Part shown: piece after piece, positions 1 to 12,304 of the stretch
Layout of the letters: every line of letters starts with the position of its first letter
Position numbering within the stretch: the first letter of the stretch is position 1
Assembly: GCF_933775445.1 (NCBI RefSeq)
Contig: NW_026089464.1
Coordinates: 124,001-188,000 of the forward strand
Direction: 5' to 3'
Origin: Argentina anserina
Lineage: Eukaryota > Streptophyta > Magnoliopsida > Rosales > Rosaceae
DNA length: 64,000 bases
The notes under the pieces: model-generated
What the model saw: only the letters and a program-made list of their open reading frames with translations
Database searches by the model: none
What the model was told of the DNA's origin: nothing
Translations under genes and position numbers: made by a program

Positions 1-702
1 GAGTTTCTATTGTATTTGAGAGTTTTGCAAGTGTGGGAGTGTGTTTCTTTCAAACTGAGTATCTTTACATCGTTTGCGTATCTTTACTATTCCAATTGTG
101 TATCTTTACATCGTTTGCGTATCTTTACTATTCCAATTGTGTATCTTTTCATTTCTCGTTTGAGTATCTTTCTGTAAGGCTTCTGATGCGAGTTTCTATT
201 GTATTTGAGAGTTTTGCAAGTGTGGGAGTGTGTTTCTTTCAAACTGAGTATCTTTACATCGTTTGCGTATCTTTACTATTCCAATTGTGTATCTTTACAT
301 CGTTTGCGTATCTTTACTATTCCAATTGTGTATCTTTTCATTTCTCGTTTGAGTATCTTTCTGTAAGGCTTTCTGATGCGAGTTTCTATTGAATTTGAGA
401 GTTTTGCAAGTGTGGGAGTGTGTTTCCTTCAAACTGAGTATCTTTACATCGTTTGCGTATGTTTACTATTCCAATTGTGTATCTTTACATCGTTTGCGTA
501 TCTTTACTATTCCAATTGTGTATCTTTTCATTTCTCGTTTGAGTATCTTTCTGTAAGGCTTCTGATGCGAGTTTCTATTGTATTTGAGAGTTTTGCAAGT
601 GTGGGAGTGTGTTTCTTTCAAACTGAATATCTTTACATCGTTTGCGTATCTTTACTATTCCAATTGTGTATCTTTTCATTTCTCGTTTGAGTATCTTTCT
701 GT

Positions 703-2100
703 AAGGCTTCTGATTCGAGTTTCTATTGTATTTGAGAGTTTTGCAAGTGTGGGAGTGTGTTTCTTTCAATCTGAGTATCTTTACATCGTTTGCGTATCTT
801 TACTATTCCAATTGTGTATCTTTTCATTTCTCGTTTGAGTATCTTTCTGTAAGGCTTCTGATGCGAGTTTCTATTGTATTTGAGAGTTTTGCAAGTGTGG
901 GAGTGTGTTTCTTTCAAACTGAGTATCTTTACATCGTTTGCGTATCTTTACTATTCCAATTGTGTATCTTTACATCGTTTGCGTATCTTTACTATTCCAA
1001 TTGTGTATCTTTTCATTTCTCGTTTAAGTATCTTTCTGTAAGGCTTCTGATGCGAGTTTCTATTGTATTTGAGAGTTTTGCAAGTGTGGGAGTGTGTTTC
1101 TTTCAATCTGAGTATCTTTACATCGTTTGCGTATCTTTACTATTCCAATTGTGTATCTTTACATCGTTTGCGTATCTTTACTATTCCAATTGTGTATCTT
1201 TTCATTTCTCGTTTGAGTATCTTTCTTTAAGGATTCTGATGCGAGTTTCTATTGTATTTGAGAGTTTTGCAAGTGTGGGAGTGTGTTTCTTTCAAACTGA
1301 GTATCTTTACATCGTTTGCGTATCTTTACTATTCCAATTGTGTATCTTTACATCGTTTGCGTATCTTTACTATTCCAATTGTGTATCTTTTCATTTCTCG
1401 TTTGAGTATCTTTCTGTAAGACTTTCTGATGCGAGTTTCTATTGTATTTGAGAGTTTTGCAAGTGTGGGAGTGTGTTTCTTTCAATCTGAGTATCTTTAC
1501 ATCGTTTGCGTAATCTACTATTCCAATTGTGTATCTTTACATCGTTTGCGTATCTTTACTATTCCAATTGTGTATCTTTTCATTTCTCGTTTGAGTATCT
1601 TTCTGTAAGGATTCTGATGCGAGTTTCTATTGTATTTGAGAGTTTTGCAAGTGTGGGAGTGTGTTTCTTTCAAACTGAATATCTTTACATCGTTTGCGTA
1701 TCTTTACTATTCCAATTGTGTATCTTTTCATTTCTCGTTTGAGTATCTTTCTGTAAGGCTTCTGATTCGAGTTTCTATTGTATTTGAGAGTTTTGCAAGT
1801 GTGGGAGTGTGTTTCTTTCAATCTGAGTATCTTTACATCGTTTGCGTATCTTTACTATTCCAATTGTGTATCTTTTCATTTCTCGTTTGAGTATCTTTCT
1901 GTAAGGCTTCTGATGCGAGTTTCTATTGTATTTGAGAGTTTTGCAAGTGTGGGAGTGTGTTTCTTTCAAACTGAGTATCTTTACATCGTTTGCGTATCTT
2001 TACTATTCCAATTGTGTATCTTTACATCGTTTGCGTATCTTTACTATTCCAATTGTGTATCTTTTCATTTCTCGTTTAAGTATCTTTCTGTAAGGCTTCT
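703..2100 (+). repeat. 1,052-bp tandem duplication near the left edge
   Basis: The rare gattcgag monomer junction occurs at 712 and 1764, exactly 1,052 bp apart. Flanking monomers (ctgaatatc before, ctttcaatctgag after) match in the same order. The first unit holds six monomers. These variants are otherwise found only in the right arm, beyond 47.9 kb. Confidence 0.8.
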
Positions 2101-5100
2101 GATGCGAGTTTCTATTGTATTTGAGAGTTTTGCAAGTGTGGGAGTGTGTTTCTTTCAATCTGAGTATCTTTACATCGTTTGCGTAATCTACTATTCCAAT
2201 TGTGTATCTTTACATCGTTTGCGTATCTTTACTATTCCAATTGTGTATCTTTTCATTTCTCGTTTGAGTATCTTTCTGTAAGGATTCTGATGCGAGTTTC
2301 TATTGTATTTGAGAGTTTTGCAAGTGTGGGAGCGTGTTTCTTTCAAACTGAGTATCTTTACATCGTTTGCGTATCTTTACTATTCCAATTGTGTATCTTT
2401 ACATCGTTTGCGTATCTTTACTATTCCAATTGTGTATCTTTTCATTTCTCGTTTGAGTATCTTTTTGTAAGGCTTCTGATGCGAGTTTCTATTGTATTTG
2501 AGAGTTTTGCAAGTGTGGGAGTGTGTTTCTTTCAAACTCAGTATCTTTACATCGTTTGCATATCTTTACTATTCCAATTGTGTATCTTTTCATTTCTCGT
2601 TTGAGTATCTTTCTGTAAGGCTTCTGATGCGAGTTTCTATTGTATTTGAGAGTTTTGCAAGTGTGGGAGTGTGTTTCTTTCAATCTGAGTATCTTTACAT
2701 CGTTTGCGTATGTTTACTATTCCAATTGTGTATCTTTACATCGTTTGCGTATCTTTACTATTCCAATTGTGTATCTTTTCATTTCTCGTTTGAGTATCTT
2801 TCTGTAAGGCTTTCTGATGCGAGTTTCTATTGTATTTGAGAGTTTTGCAAGTGTGGGAGTGTGTTTCTTTCAATCTGAGTATCTTTACATCGTTTGCGTA
2901 ATCTACTATTCCAATTGTGTATCTTTACATCGTTTGCGTATCTTTACTATTCCAATTGTGTATCTTCATTTCTCGTTTGAGTATCTTTCTGTAAGGATTC
3001 TGATGCGAGTTTCTATTGTATTTGAGAGTTTTGCAAGTGTGGGAGTGTGTTTCTTTCAAACTGAGTATCTTTACATCGTTTGCGTATCTTTACTATTCCA
3101 ATTGTGTATCTTTTCATTTCTCGTTTGAGTATCTTTCTGTAAGGCTTTCTGATGCGAGTTTCTATTGAATTTGAGAGTTTTGCAAGTGTGGGAGTGTGTT
3201 TCTTTCAAACTGAGTATCTTTACATCGTTTGCGTATCTTTACTATTCCAATTGTGTATCTTTACATCGTTTGCGTATCTTTACTATTCCAATTGTGTATC
3301 TTTTCCTTTCTCGTTTGAGTATCTTTCTGTAAGGCTTCTGATGCGAGTTTCTATTGTATTTGAGAGTTTTGCAAGTGTGGGAGTGTGTTTCTTTCAAACT
3401 GAGTATCTTTACATCGTTTGCGTATCTTTACTATTCCAATTGTGTATCTTTACATCGTTTGCGTATCTTTACTATTCCAATTGTGTATCTTTTCATTTCT
3501 CGTTTAAGTATCTTTCTGTAAGGCTTCTGATGCGAGTTTCTATTGTATTTGAGAGTTTTGCAAGTGTGGGAGTGTGTTTCTTTCAAACTGAGTATCTTTA
3601 CATCGTTTGCGTATCTTTACTATTCCAATTGTGTATCTTTACATCGTTTGCGTATCTTTACTATTCCAATTGTGTATCTTTTCATTTCTCGTTTGAGTAT
3701 CTTTCTGTAAGGCTTTCTGATGCGAGTTTCTATTGAATTTGAGAGTTTTGCAAGTGTGGGAGTGTGTTTCCTTCAAACTGAGTATCTTGACATCGTTTGC
3801 GTATGTTTACTATTCCAATTGTGTATCTTTACATCGTTTGCGTATCTTTACTATTCCAATTGTGTATCTTTTCAATTCTCGTTTGAGTATCTTTCTGTAA
3901 GGCTTCTGATGCGAGTTTCTATTGTATTTGAGAGTTTTGCAAGTGTGGGAGTGTGTTTCTTTCAAACTGAGTATCTTTACATCGTTTGCGTATCTTTACT
4001 ATTCCAATTGTGTATCTTTACATCGTTTGCGTATCTTTACTATTCCAATTGTGTATCTTTTCATTTCTCGTTTGAGTATCTTTCTGTAAGGATTCTGATG
4101 CGAGTTTCTATTGTATTTGAGAGTTTTGCAAGTGTGGGAGTGTCTTTCTTTCAAACTGAGTATCTTTACATCGTTTGCGTATCTTTACTATTCCAATTGT
4201 GTATCTTTACATCGTTTGCGTATCTTTACTATTCCAATTGTGTATCTTTTCATTTCTCGTTTAAGTATCTTTCTGTAAGGCTTCTGATGCGAGTTTCTAT
4301 TGTATTTGAGAGTTTTGCAAGTGTGGGAGTGTGTTTCTTTCAAACTGAGTATCTTTACATCGTTTGCGTATCTTTACTATTCCAATTGTGTATCTTTTCA
4401 TTTCTTGTTTGAGTATCTTTCTGTAAGTCTTTCTGATGCGAGTTTCTATTGTATTTGAGAGTTTTGCAAGTGTGGGAGTGTGTTTCTTTCAAACTGAGTA
4501 TCTTTACATCGTTTGCATATCTTTACTATTCCAATTGTGTATCTTTTCATTTCTCGTTTGAGTATCTTTCTGTAAGGCTTCTGATGCGAGTTTCTATTGT
4601 ATTTGAGAGTTTTGCAAGTGTGGGAGTGTGTTTCTTTCAATCTGAGTATCTTTACATCGTTTGCGTATCTTTACAATTCCAATTGTGTATCTTTACATCG
4701 TTTGCGTATCTTTACTATTCCAATTGTGTATCTTTTCATTTCTCGTTTGAGTATCTTTCTGTAAGGCTTTCTGATGCGAGTTTCTATTGTATTTGAGAGT
4801 TTTGCAAGTGTGGGAGTGTGTTTCTTTCAATCTGAGTATCTTTACATCGTTTGCGTATCTTTACTATTCCAATTGTGTATCTTTACATCGTTTGCGTATC
4901 TTTACTATTCCAATTGTGTATCTTTTCATTTCTCGTTTGAGTATCTTTCTGTAAGGATTCTGATGCGAGTTTCTATTGTATTTGAGAGTTTTGCAAGTGT
5001 GGGAGTGTGTTTCTTTCAAACTGAGTATCTTTACATCGTTTGCGTATCTTTACTATTCCAATTGTGTATCTTTACATCGTTTGCGTATCTTTACTATTCC

Positions 5101-5873
5101 AATTGTGTATCTTTTCATTTCTCGTTTGAGTATCTTTCTGTAAGGCTTTCTGATGCGAGTTTCTATTGAATTTGAGAGTTTTGCAAGTGTGGGAGTGTGT
5201 TTCTTTCAAACTGAGTATCTTTACATCGTTTGCGTATCTTTACTATTCCAATTGTGTATCTTTACATCGTTTGCGTATCTTTACTATTCCAATTGTGTAT
5301 CTTTTCATTTCTTGTTTGAGTATCTTTCTGTAAGTCTTTCTGATGCGAGTTTCTATTGTATTTGAGAGTTTTGCAAGTGTGGGAGTGTCTTTCTTTCAAA
5401 CTGAGTATCTTTACATCGTTTGCGTATCTTTACTATTCCAATTGTGTATCTTTACATCGTTTGCGTATCTTTACTATTCCAATTGTGTATCTTTTCATTT
5501 CTCGTTTGAGTATCTTTCTGTAATGCTTCTGATGCGAGTTTCTATTGTATTTGAGAGTTTTGCAAGTGTGGGAGTGTGTTTCTTTCAAACTGAGTATCTT
5601 TACATCGTTTGCGTATCTTTACTATTCCAATTGTGTATCTTTACATCGTTTGCGTATCTTTACTATTCCAATTGTGTATCTTTTCATTTCTTGTTTGAGT
5701 ATCTTTCTGTAAGGCTTCTGATGTGAGTTTCTATTGTATTTGAGAGTTTTGCAAGTGTGGGAGTGTGTTTCTTTCAAACTGAGTATCTTTACATCGTTTG
5801 CGTATCTTTACTATTCCAATTGTGTATCTTTTCATTTCTTGTTTGAGTATCTTTCTGTAAGTCTTTCTGATGC

Positions 5874-8800
5874 GAGTTTCTATTGTATTTGAGAGTTTTG
5901 CAAGTGTGGGAGTGTGTTTCTTTCAAACTGAGTATCTTTACATCGTTTGCATATCTTTACTATTCCAATTGTGTATCTTTTCATTTCTCATTTGAGTATC
6001 TTTCTGTAAGGCTTCTGATGCGAGTTTCTATTGTATTTGAGAGTTTTGCAAGTGTGGGAGTGTGTTTCTTTCAATCTGAGTATCTTTACATCGTTTGCGT
6101 ATCTTTACTATTCCAATTGTGTATCTTTACATCGTTTGCGTATCTTTACTATTCCAATTGTTTATCTTTTCATTTCTCGTTTTAGTATCTTTCTGTAAGG
6201 ATTCTGATGCGAGTTTCTATTGTATTTGAGAGTTTTGCAAGTGTGGGAGTGTGTTTCTTTCAAACTGAGTATCTTTACATCGTTTGCGTATCTTTACTAT
6301 TCCAATTGTGTATCTTTACATCGTTTGCGTATCTTTACTATTCCATTTGTGTATCTTTTCATTTCTCGTTTGAGTATCTTTCTGTAAGGCTTTCTGATGC
6401 GAGTTTCTATTGTATTTGAGAGTTTTGCAAGTGTGGGAGTGTGTTTCTTTCAAACTGAGTATCTTTACATCGTTTGCGTATCTTTACTATTCCAATTGTG
6501 TATCTTTACATCGTTTGCGTATCTTTACTATTCCAATTGTGTATCTTTTCATTTCTCGTTTGAGTATCTTTCTGTAAGGCTTTCTGATGCGAGTTTCTAT
6601 TGAATTTGAGAGTTTTGCAAGTGTGGGAGTGTGTTTCTTTCAAACTGAGTATCTTTACATCGTTTGCGTATCTTTACTATTCCAATTGTGTATCTTTACA
6701 TCGTTTGCGTATCTTTACTATTCCAATTGTGTATCTTTTCATTTCTTGTTTGAATATCTTTCTGTAAGGCTTTCTGATGCGAGTTTCTATTGAATTTGAG
6801 AGTTTTGCAAGTGTGGGAGTGTGTTTCTTTCAAACTGAGTATCTTTACATCGTTTGCGTATCTTTACTATTCCAATTGTGTATCTTTACATCGTTTGCGT
6901 ATCTTTACTATTCCAATTGTGTATCTTTTCATTTCTTGTTTGAGTATCTTTCTGTAAGTCTTTCTGATGCGAGTTTCTATTGTATTTGAGAGTTTTGCAA
7001 GTGTGGGAGTGTCTTTCTTTCAAACTGAGTATCTTTACATCGTTTGCGTATCTTTACTATTCCAATTGTGTATCTTTACATCGTTTGCGTATCTTTACTA
7101 TTCCAATTGTGTATCTTTTCATTTCTCGTTTGAGTATCTTTCTGTAAGGCTTCTGATGCGAGTTTCTATTGTATTTGAGAGTTTTGCAAGTGTGGGAGTG
7201 TGTTTCTTTCAAACTGAGTATCTTTACATCGTTTGCGTATCTTTACTATTCCAATTGTGTATCTTTACATCGTTTGCGTATCTTTACTATTCCAATTGTG
7301 TATCTTTTCATTTCTCGTTTGAGTATCTTTCTGTAAGGCTTTCTGATGCGAGTTTCTATTGAATTTGAGAGTTTTGCAAGTGTGGGAGTGTGTTTCTTTC
7401 AAACTGAGTATCTTTACATCGTTTGCGTATCTTTACTATTCCAATTGTGTATCTTTACATCGTTTGCGTATCTTTACTATTCCAATTGTGTATCTTTTCA
7501 TTTCTTGTTTGAGTATCTTTCTGTAAGTCTTTCTGATGCGAGTTTCTATTGTATTTGAGAGTTTTGCAAGTGTGGGAGTGTCTTTCTTTCAAACTGAGTA
7601 TCTTTACATCGTTTGCGTATCTTTACTATTCCAATTGTGTATCTTTACATCGTTTGCGTATCTTTACTATTCCAATTGTGTATCTTTTCATTTCTTGTTT
7701 GAGTATCTTTCTGTAAGGCTTCTGATGTGAGTTTCTATTGTATTTGAGAGTTTTGCAAGTGTGGGAGTGTGTTTCTTTCAAACTGAGTATCTTTACATCG
7801 TTTGCGTATCTTTACTATTCCAATTGTGTATCTTTTCATTTCTTGTTTGAGTATCTTTCTGTAAGTCTTTCTGATGCGAGTTTCTATTGTATTTGAGAGT
7901 TTTGCAAGTGTGGGAGTGTGTTTCTTTCAAACTGAGTATCTTTACATCGTTTGCATATCTTTACTATTCCAATTGTGTATCTTTTCATTTCTCATTTGAG
8001 TATCTTTCTGTAAGGCTTCTGATGCGAGTTTCTATTGTATTTGAGAGTTTTGCAAGTGTGGGAGTGTGTTTCTTTCAATCTGAGTATCTTTACATCGTTT
8101 GCGTATCTTTACTATTCCAATTGTGTATCTTTACATCGTTTGCGTATCTTTACTATTCCAATTGTTTATCTTTTCATTTCTCGTTTGAGTATCTTTCTGT
8201 AAGGATTCTGATGCGAGTTTCTATTGTATTTGAGAGTTTTGCAAGTGTGGGAGTGTGTTTCTTTCAAACTGAGTATCTTTACATCGTTTGCGTATCTTTA
8301 CTATTCCAATTGTGTATCTTTACATCGTTTGCGTATCTTTACTATTCCAATTGTGTATCTTTTCATTTCTCGTTTGAGTATCTTTCTGTAAGGCTTTCTG
8401 ATGCGAGTTTCTATTGTATTTGAGAGTTTTGCAAGTGTGGGAGTGTGTTTCTTTCAAACTGAGTATCTTTACATCGTTTGCGTATCTTTACTATTCCAAT
8501 TGTGTATCTTTACATCGTTTGCGTATCTTTACTATTCCAATTGTGTATCTTTTCATTTCTCGTTTGAGTATCTTTCTGTAAGGCTTTCTGATGCGAGTTT
8601 CTATTGAATTTGAGAGTTTTGCAAGTGTGGGAGTGTGTTTCTTTCAAACTGAGTATCTTTACATCGTTTGCGTATCTTTACTATTCCAATTGTGTATCTT
8701 TACATCGTTTGCGTATCTTTACTATTCCAATTGTGTATCTTTTCATTTCTTGTTTGAATATCTTTCTGTAAGGCTTTCTGATGCGAGTTTCTATTGAATT

Positions 8801-9732
8801 TGAGAGTTTTGCAAGTGTGGGAGTGTGTTTCTTTCAAACTGAGTATCTTTACATCGTTTGCGTATCTTTACTATTCCAATTGTGTATCTTTACATCGTTT
8901 GCGTATCTTTACTATTCCAATTGTGTATCTTTTCATTTCTCGTTTGAGTATCTTTCTGTAAGTCTTTCTGATGCGAGTTTCTATTGTATTTGAGAGTTTT
9001 GCAAGTGTGGGAGTGTCTTTCTTTCAAACTGAGTATCTTTACATCGTTTGCGTATCTTTACTATTCCAATTGTGTATCTTTACATCGTTTGCGTATCTTT
9101 ACTATTCCAATTGTGTATCTTTTCATTTCTCGTTTGAGTATCTTTCTGTAAGGCTTCTGATGCGAGTTTCTATTGTATTTGAGAGTTTTGCAAGTGTGGG
9201 AGTGTGTTTCTTTCAAACTGAGTATCTTTACATCGTTTGCGTATCTTTACTATTCCAATTGTGTATCTTTACATCGTTTGCGTATCTTTACTATTCCAAT
9301 TGTGTATCTTTTCATTTCTCGTTTGAGTATCTTTCTGTAAGGCTTTCTGATGCGAGTTTCTATTGAATTTGAGAGTTTTGCAAGTGTGGGAGTGTGTTTC
9401 TTTCAAACTGAGTATCTTTACATCGTTTGCGTATCTTTACTATTCCAATTGTGTATCTTTACATCGTTTGCGTATCTTTACTATTCCAATTGTGTATCTT
9501 TTCATTTCTTGTTTGAGTATCTTTCTGTAAGTCTTTCTGATGCGAGTTTCTATTGTATTTGAGAGTTTTGCAAGTGTGGGAGTGTCTTTCTTTCAAACTG
9601 AGTATCTTTACATCGTTTGCGTATCTTTACTATTCCAATTGTGTATCTTTACATCGTTTGCGTATCTTTACTATTCCAATTGTGTATCTTTTCATTTCTC
9701 GTTTGAGTATCTTTCTGTAAGGCTTCTGATGC
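5874..9732 (+). repeat. 2,004-bp higher-order repeat (11-mer) and partial second copy
   Basis: Monomer starts at 5874, 6022, 6211, 6401, 6591, 6781, 6971, 7160, 7350, 7540 and 7729 define an 11-monomer block of 2,004 bp. The next block, from 7878, repeats the same lengths and variants to about 9732. It then diverges: the first copy has the cttgtttgag/gatgtgag short-monomer marker while the second continues with long monomers. Small differences exist, for example a tttagtatc change near 6180. Confidence 0.85.
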
Positions 9733-11250
9733 GAGTTTCTATTGTATTTGAGAGTTTTGCAAGTGTGGGAGTGTGTTTCTTTCAAACTGAGTATCTTTAC
9801 ATCGTTTGCGTATCTTTACTATTCCAATTGTGTATCTTTACATCGTTTGCGTATCTTTACTATTCCAATTGTGTATCTTTTCATTTCTCGTTTGAGTATC
9901 TTTCTGTAAGGATTCTGATGCGAGTTTCTATTGTATTTGAGAGTTTTGCAAGTGTGGGAGTGTGTTTCTTTCAAACTGAGTATCTTTACATCGTTTGCGT
10001 ATCTTTACTATTCCAATTGTGTATCTTTACATCGTTTGCGTATCTTTACTATTCCAATTGTGTATCTTTTCATTTCTTGTTTGAGTATCTTTCTGTAAGT
10101 CTTTCTGATGCGAGTTTCTATTGTATTTGAGAGTTTTGCAAGTGTGGGAGTGTCTTTCTTTCAAACTGAGTATCTTTACATCGTTTGCGTATCTTTACTA
10201 TTCCAATTGTGTATCTTTACATCGTTTGCGTATCTTTACTATTCCAATTGTGTATCTTTTCATTTCTCGTTTGAGTATCTTTCTGTAAGGCTTCTGATGC
10301 GAGTTTCTATTGTATTTGAGAGTTTCGCAAGTGTGGGAGTGTGTTTCTTTCAAACTGAGTATCTTTACATCGTTTGCGTATCTTTACTATTCCAATTGTG
10401 TATCTTTACATCGTTTGCGTATCTTTACTATTCCAATTGTGTATCTTTTCATTTCTCGTTTGAGTATCTTTCTGTAAGGCTTTCTGATGCGAGTTTCTAT
10501 TGAATTTGAGAGTTTTGCAAGTGTGGGAGTGTGTTTCTTTCAAACTGAGTATCTTTACATCGTTTGCGTATCTTTACTATTCCAATTGTGTATCTTTACA
10601 TCGTTTGCGTATCTTTACTATTCCAATTGTGTATCTTTTCATTTCTTGTTTGAGTATCTTTCTGTAAGTCTTTCTGATGCGAGTTTCTATTGTATTTGAG
10701 AGTTTTGCAAGTGTGGGAGTGTCTTTCTTTCAAACTGAGTATCTTTACATCGTTTGCGTATCTTTACTATTCCAATTGTGTATCTTTACATCGTTTGCGT
10801 ATCTTTACTATTCCAATTGTGTATCTTTTCATTTCTCGTTTGAGTATCTTTCTGTAAGGCTTCTGATGCGAGTTTCTATTGTATTTGAGAGTTTTGCAAG
10901 TGTGGGAGTGTGTTTCTTTCAAACTGAGTATCTTTACATCGTTTGCGTATCTTTACTATTCCAATTGTGTATCTTTACATCGTTTGCGTATCTTTACTAT
11001 TCCAATTGTGTATCTTTTCATTTCTCGTTTGAGTATCTTTCTGTAAGGCTTTCTGATGCGAGTTTCTATTGAATTTGAGAGTTTTGCAAGTGTGGGAGTG
11101 TGTTTCTTTCAATCTGAGTATCTTTACATCGTTTGCGTATCTTTACTATTCCAATTGTGTATCTTTACATCGTTTGCGTATCTTTACTATTCCAATTGTG
11201 TATCTTTTCATTTCTCGTTTGAGTATCTTTCTGTAAGGCTTTCTGATGCG
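8975..11250 (+). repeat. 569-bp trimeric higher-order repeat
   Basis: Monomers carrying gtgtctttctttc in place of gtgtgtttctttc start at 8975, 9544, 10112 and 10681, that is every 568-569 bp. The three-monomer order is a gtgtcttt monomer, then a normal 189/190 monomer, then a gaatttgag or related 190 monomer ending cttgtttgag...aagtctttc. The trimer also appears inside the longer HORs on either side. Confidence 0.82.
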
Positions 11251-11966
11251 AGTTTCTATTGAATTTGAGAGTTTTGCAAGTGTGGGAGTGTGTTTCTTTC
11301 AAACTGAGTATCTTTACATCGTTTGCGTATCTTTACTATTCCAATTGTGTATCTTTACATCGTTTGCGTATCTTTACTATTCCAATTGTGTATCTTTTCA
11401 TTTCTTGTTTGAGTATCTTTCTGTAAGTCTTTCTGATGCGAGTTTCTATTGTATTTGAGAGTTTTGCAAGTGTGGGAGTGTCTTTCTTTCAAACTGAGTA
11501 TCTTTACATCGTTTGCGTATCTTTACTATTCCAATTGTGTATCTTTACATCGTTTGCGTATCTTTACTATTCCAATTGTGTATCTTTTCATTTCTCGTTT
11601 GAGTATCTTTCTGTAAGGCTTCTGATGCGAGTTTCTATTGTATTTGAGAGTTTTGCAAGTGTGGGAGTGTGTTTCTTTCAAACTGAGTATCTTTACATCG
11701 TTTGCGTATCTTTACTATTCCAATTGTGTATCTTTACATCGTTTGCGTATCTTTACTATTCCAATTGTGTATCTTTTCATTTCTTGTTTGAGTATCTTTC
11801 TGTAAGGCTTCTGATGTGAGTTTCTATTGTATTTGAGAGTTTTGCAAGTGTGGGAGTGTGTTTCTTTCAAACTGAGTATCTTTACATCGTTTGCGTATCT
11901 TTACTATTCCAATTGTGTATCTTTTCATTTCTTGTTTGAGTATCTTTCTGTAAGTCTTTCTGATGC

Positions 11967-12114
11967 GAGTTTCTATTGTATTTGAGAGTTTTGCAAGTGT
12001 GGGAGTGTGTTTCTTTCAAACTGAGTATCTTTACATCGTTTGCATATCTTTACTATTCCAATTGTGTATCTTTTCATTTCTCGTTTGAGTATCTTTCTGT
12101 AAGGCTTCTGATGC
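11967..12114 (+). repeat. Representative short monomer (148 bp)
   Basis: One satellite unit, counted from gagtttctattg to the base before the next gagtttctattg. It holds a single 41-bp subunit, then a 23-bp related piece starting GTATCTTTTC, then an 84-bp remainder that includes gagagttttgcaagtgtggg. This copy carries the gtttgcatatc variant, which marks the second of the paired short monomers that start each HOR in the 5.7-27.3 kb zone. Confidence 0.9.
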
Positions 12115-12304
12115 GAGTTTCTATTGTATTTGAGAGTTTTGCAAGTGTGGGAGTGTGTTTCTTTCAATCTGAGTATCTTTACATCGTTTGCGTATCTTTA
12201 CTATTCCAATTGTGTATCTTTACATCGTTTGCGTATCTTTACTATTCCAATTATGTATCTTTTCATTTCTCGTTTGAGTATCTTTCTGTAAGGCTTTCTG
12301 ATGC
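12115..12304 (+). repeat. Representative long monomer (190 bp)
   Basis: The commonest form of the satellite. It is the 148-bp unit with a second tandem copy of the 41-bp subunit, plus one extra T in the ggctttctg junction; the form without that T is 189 bp. The 189-bp form is exactly 63 codons, which explains why open frames can run through several monomers. Confidence 0.9.
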
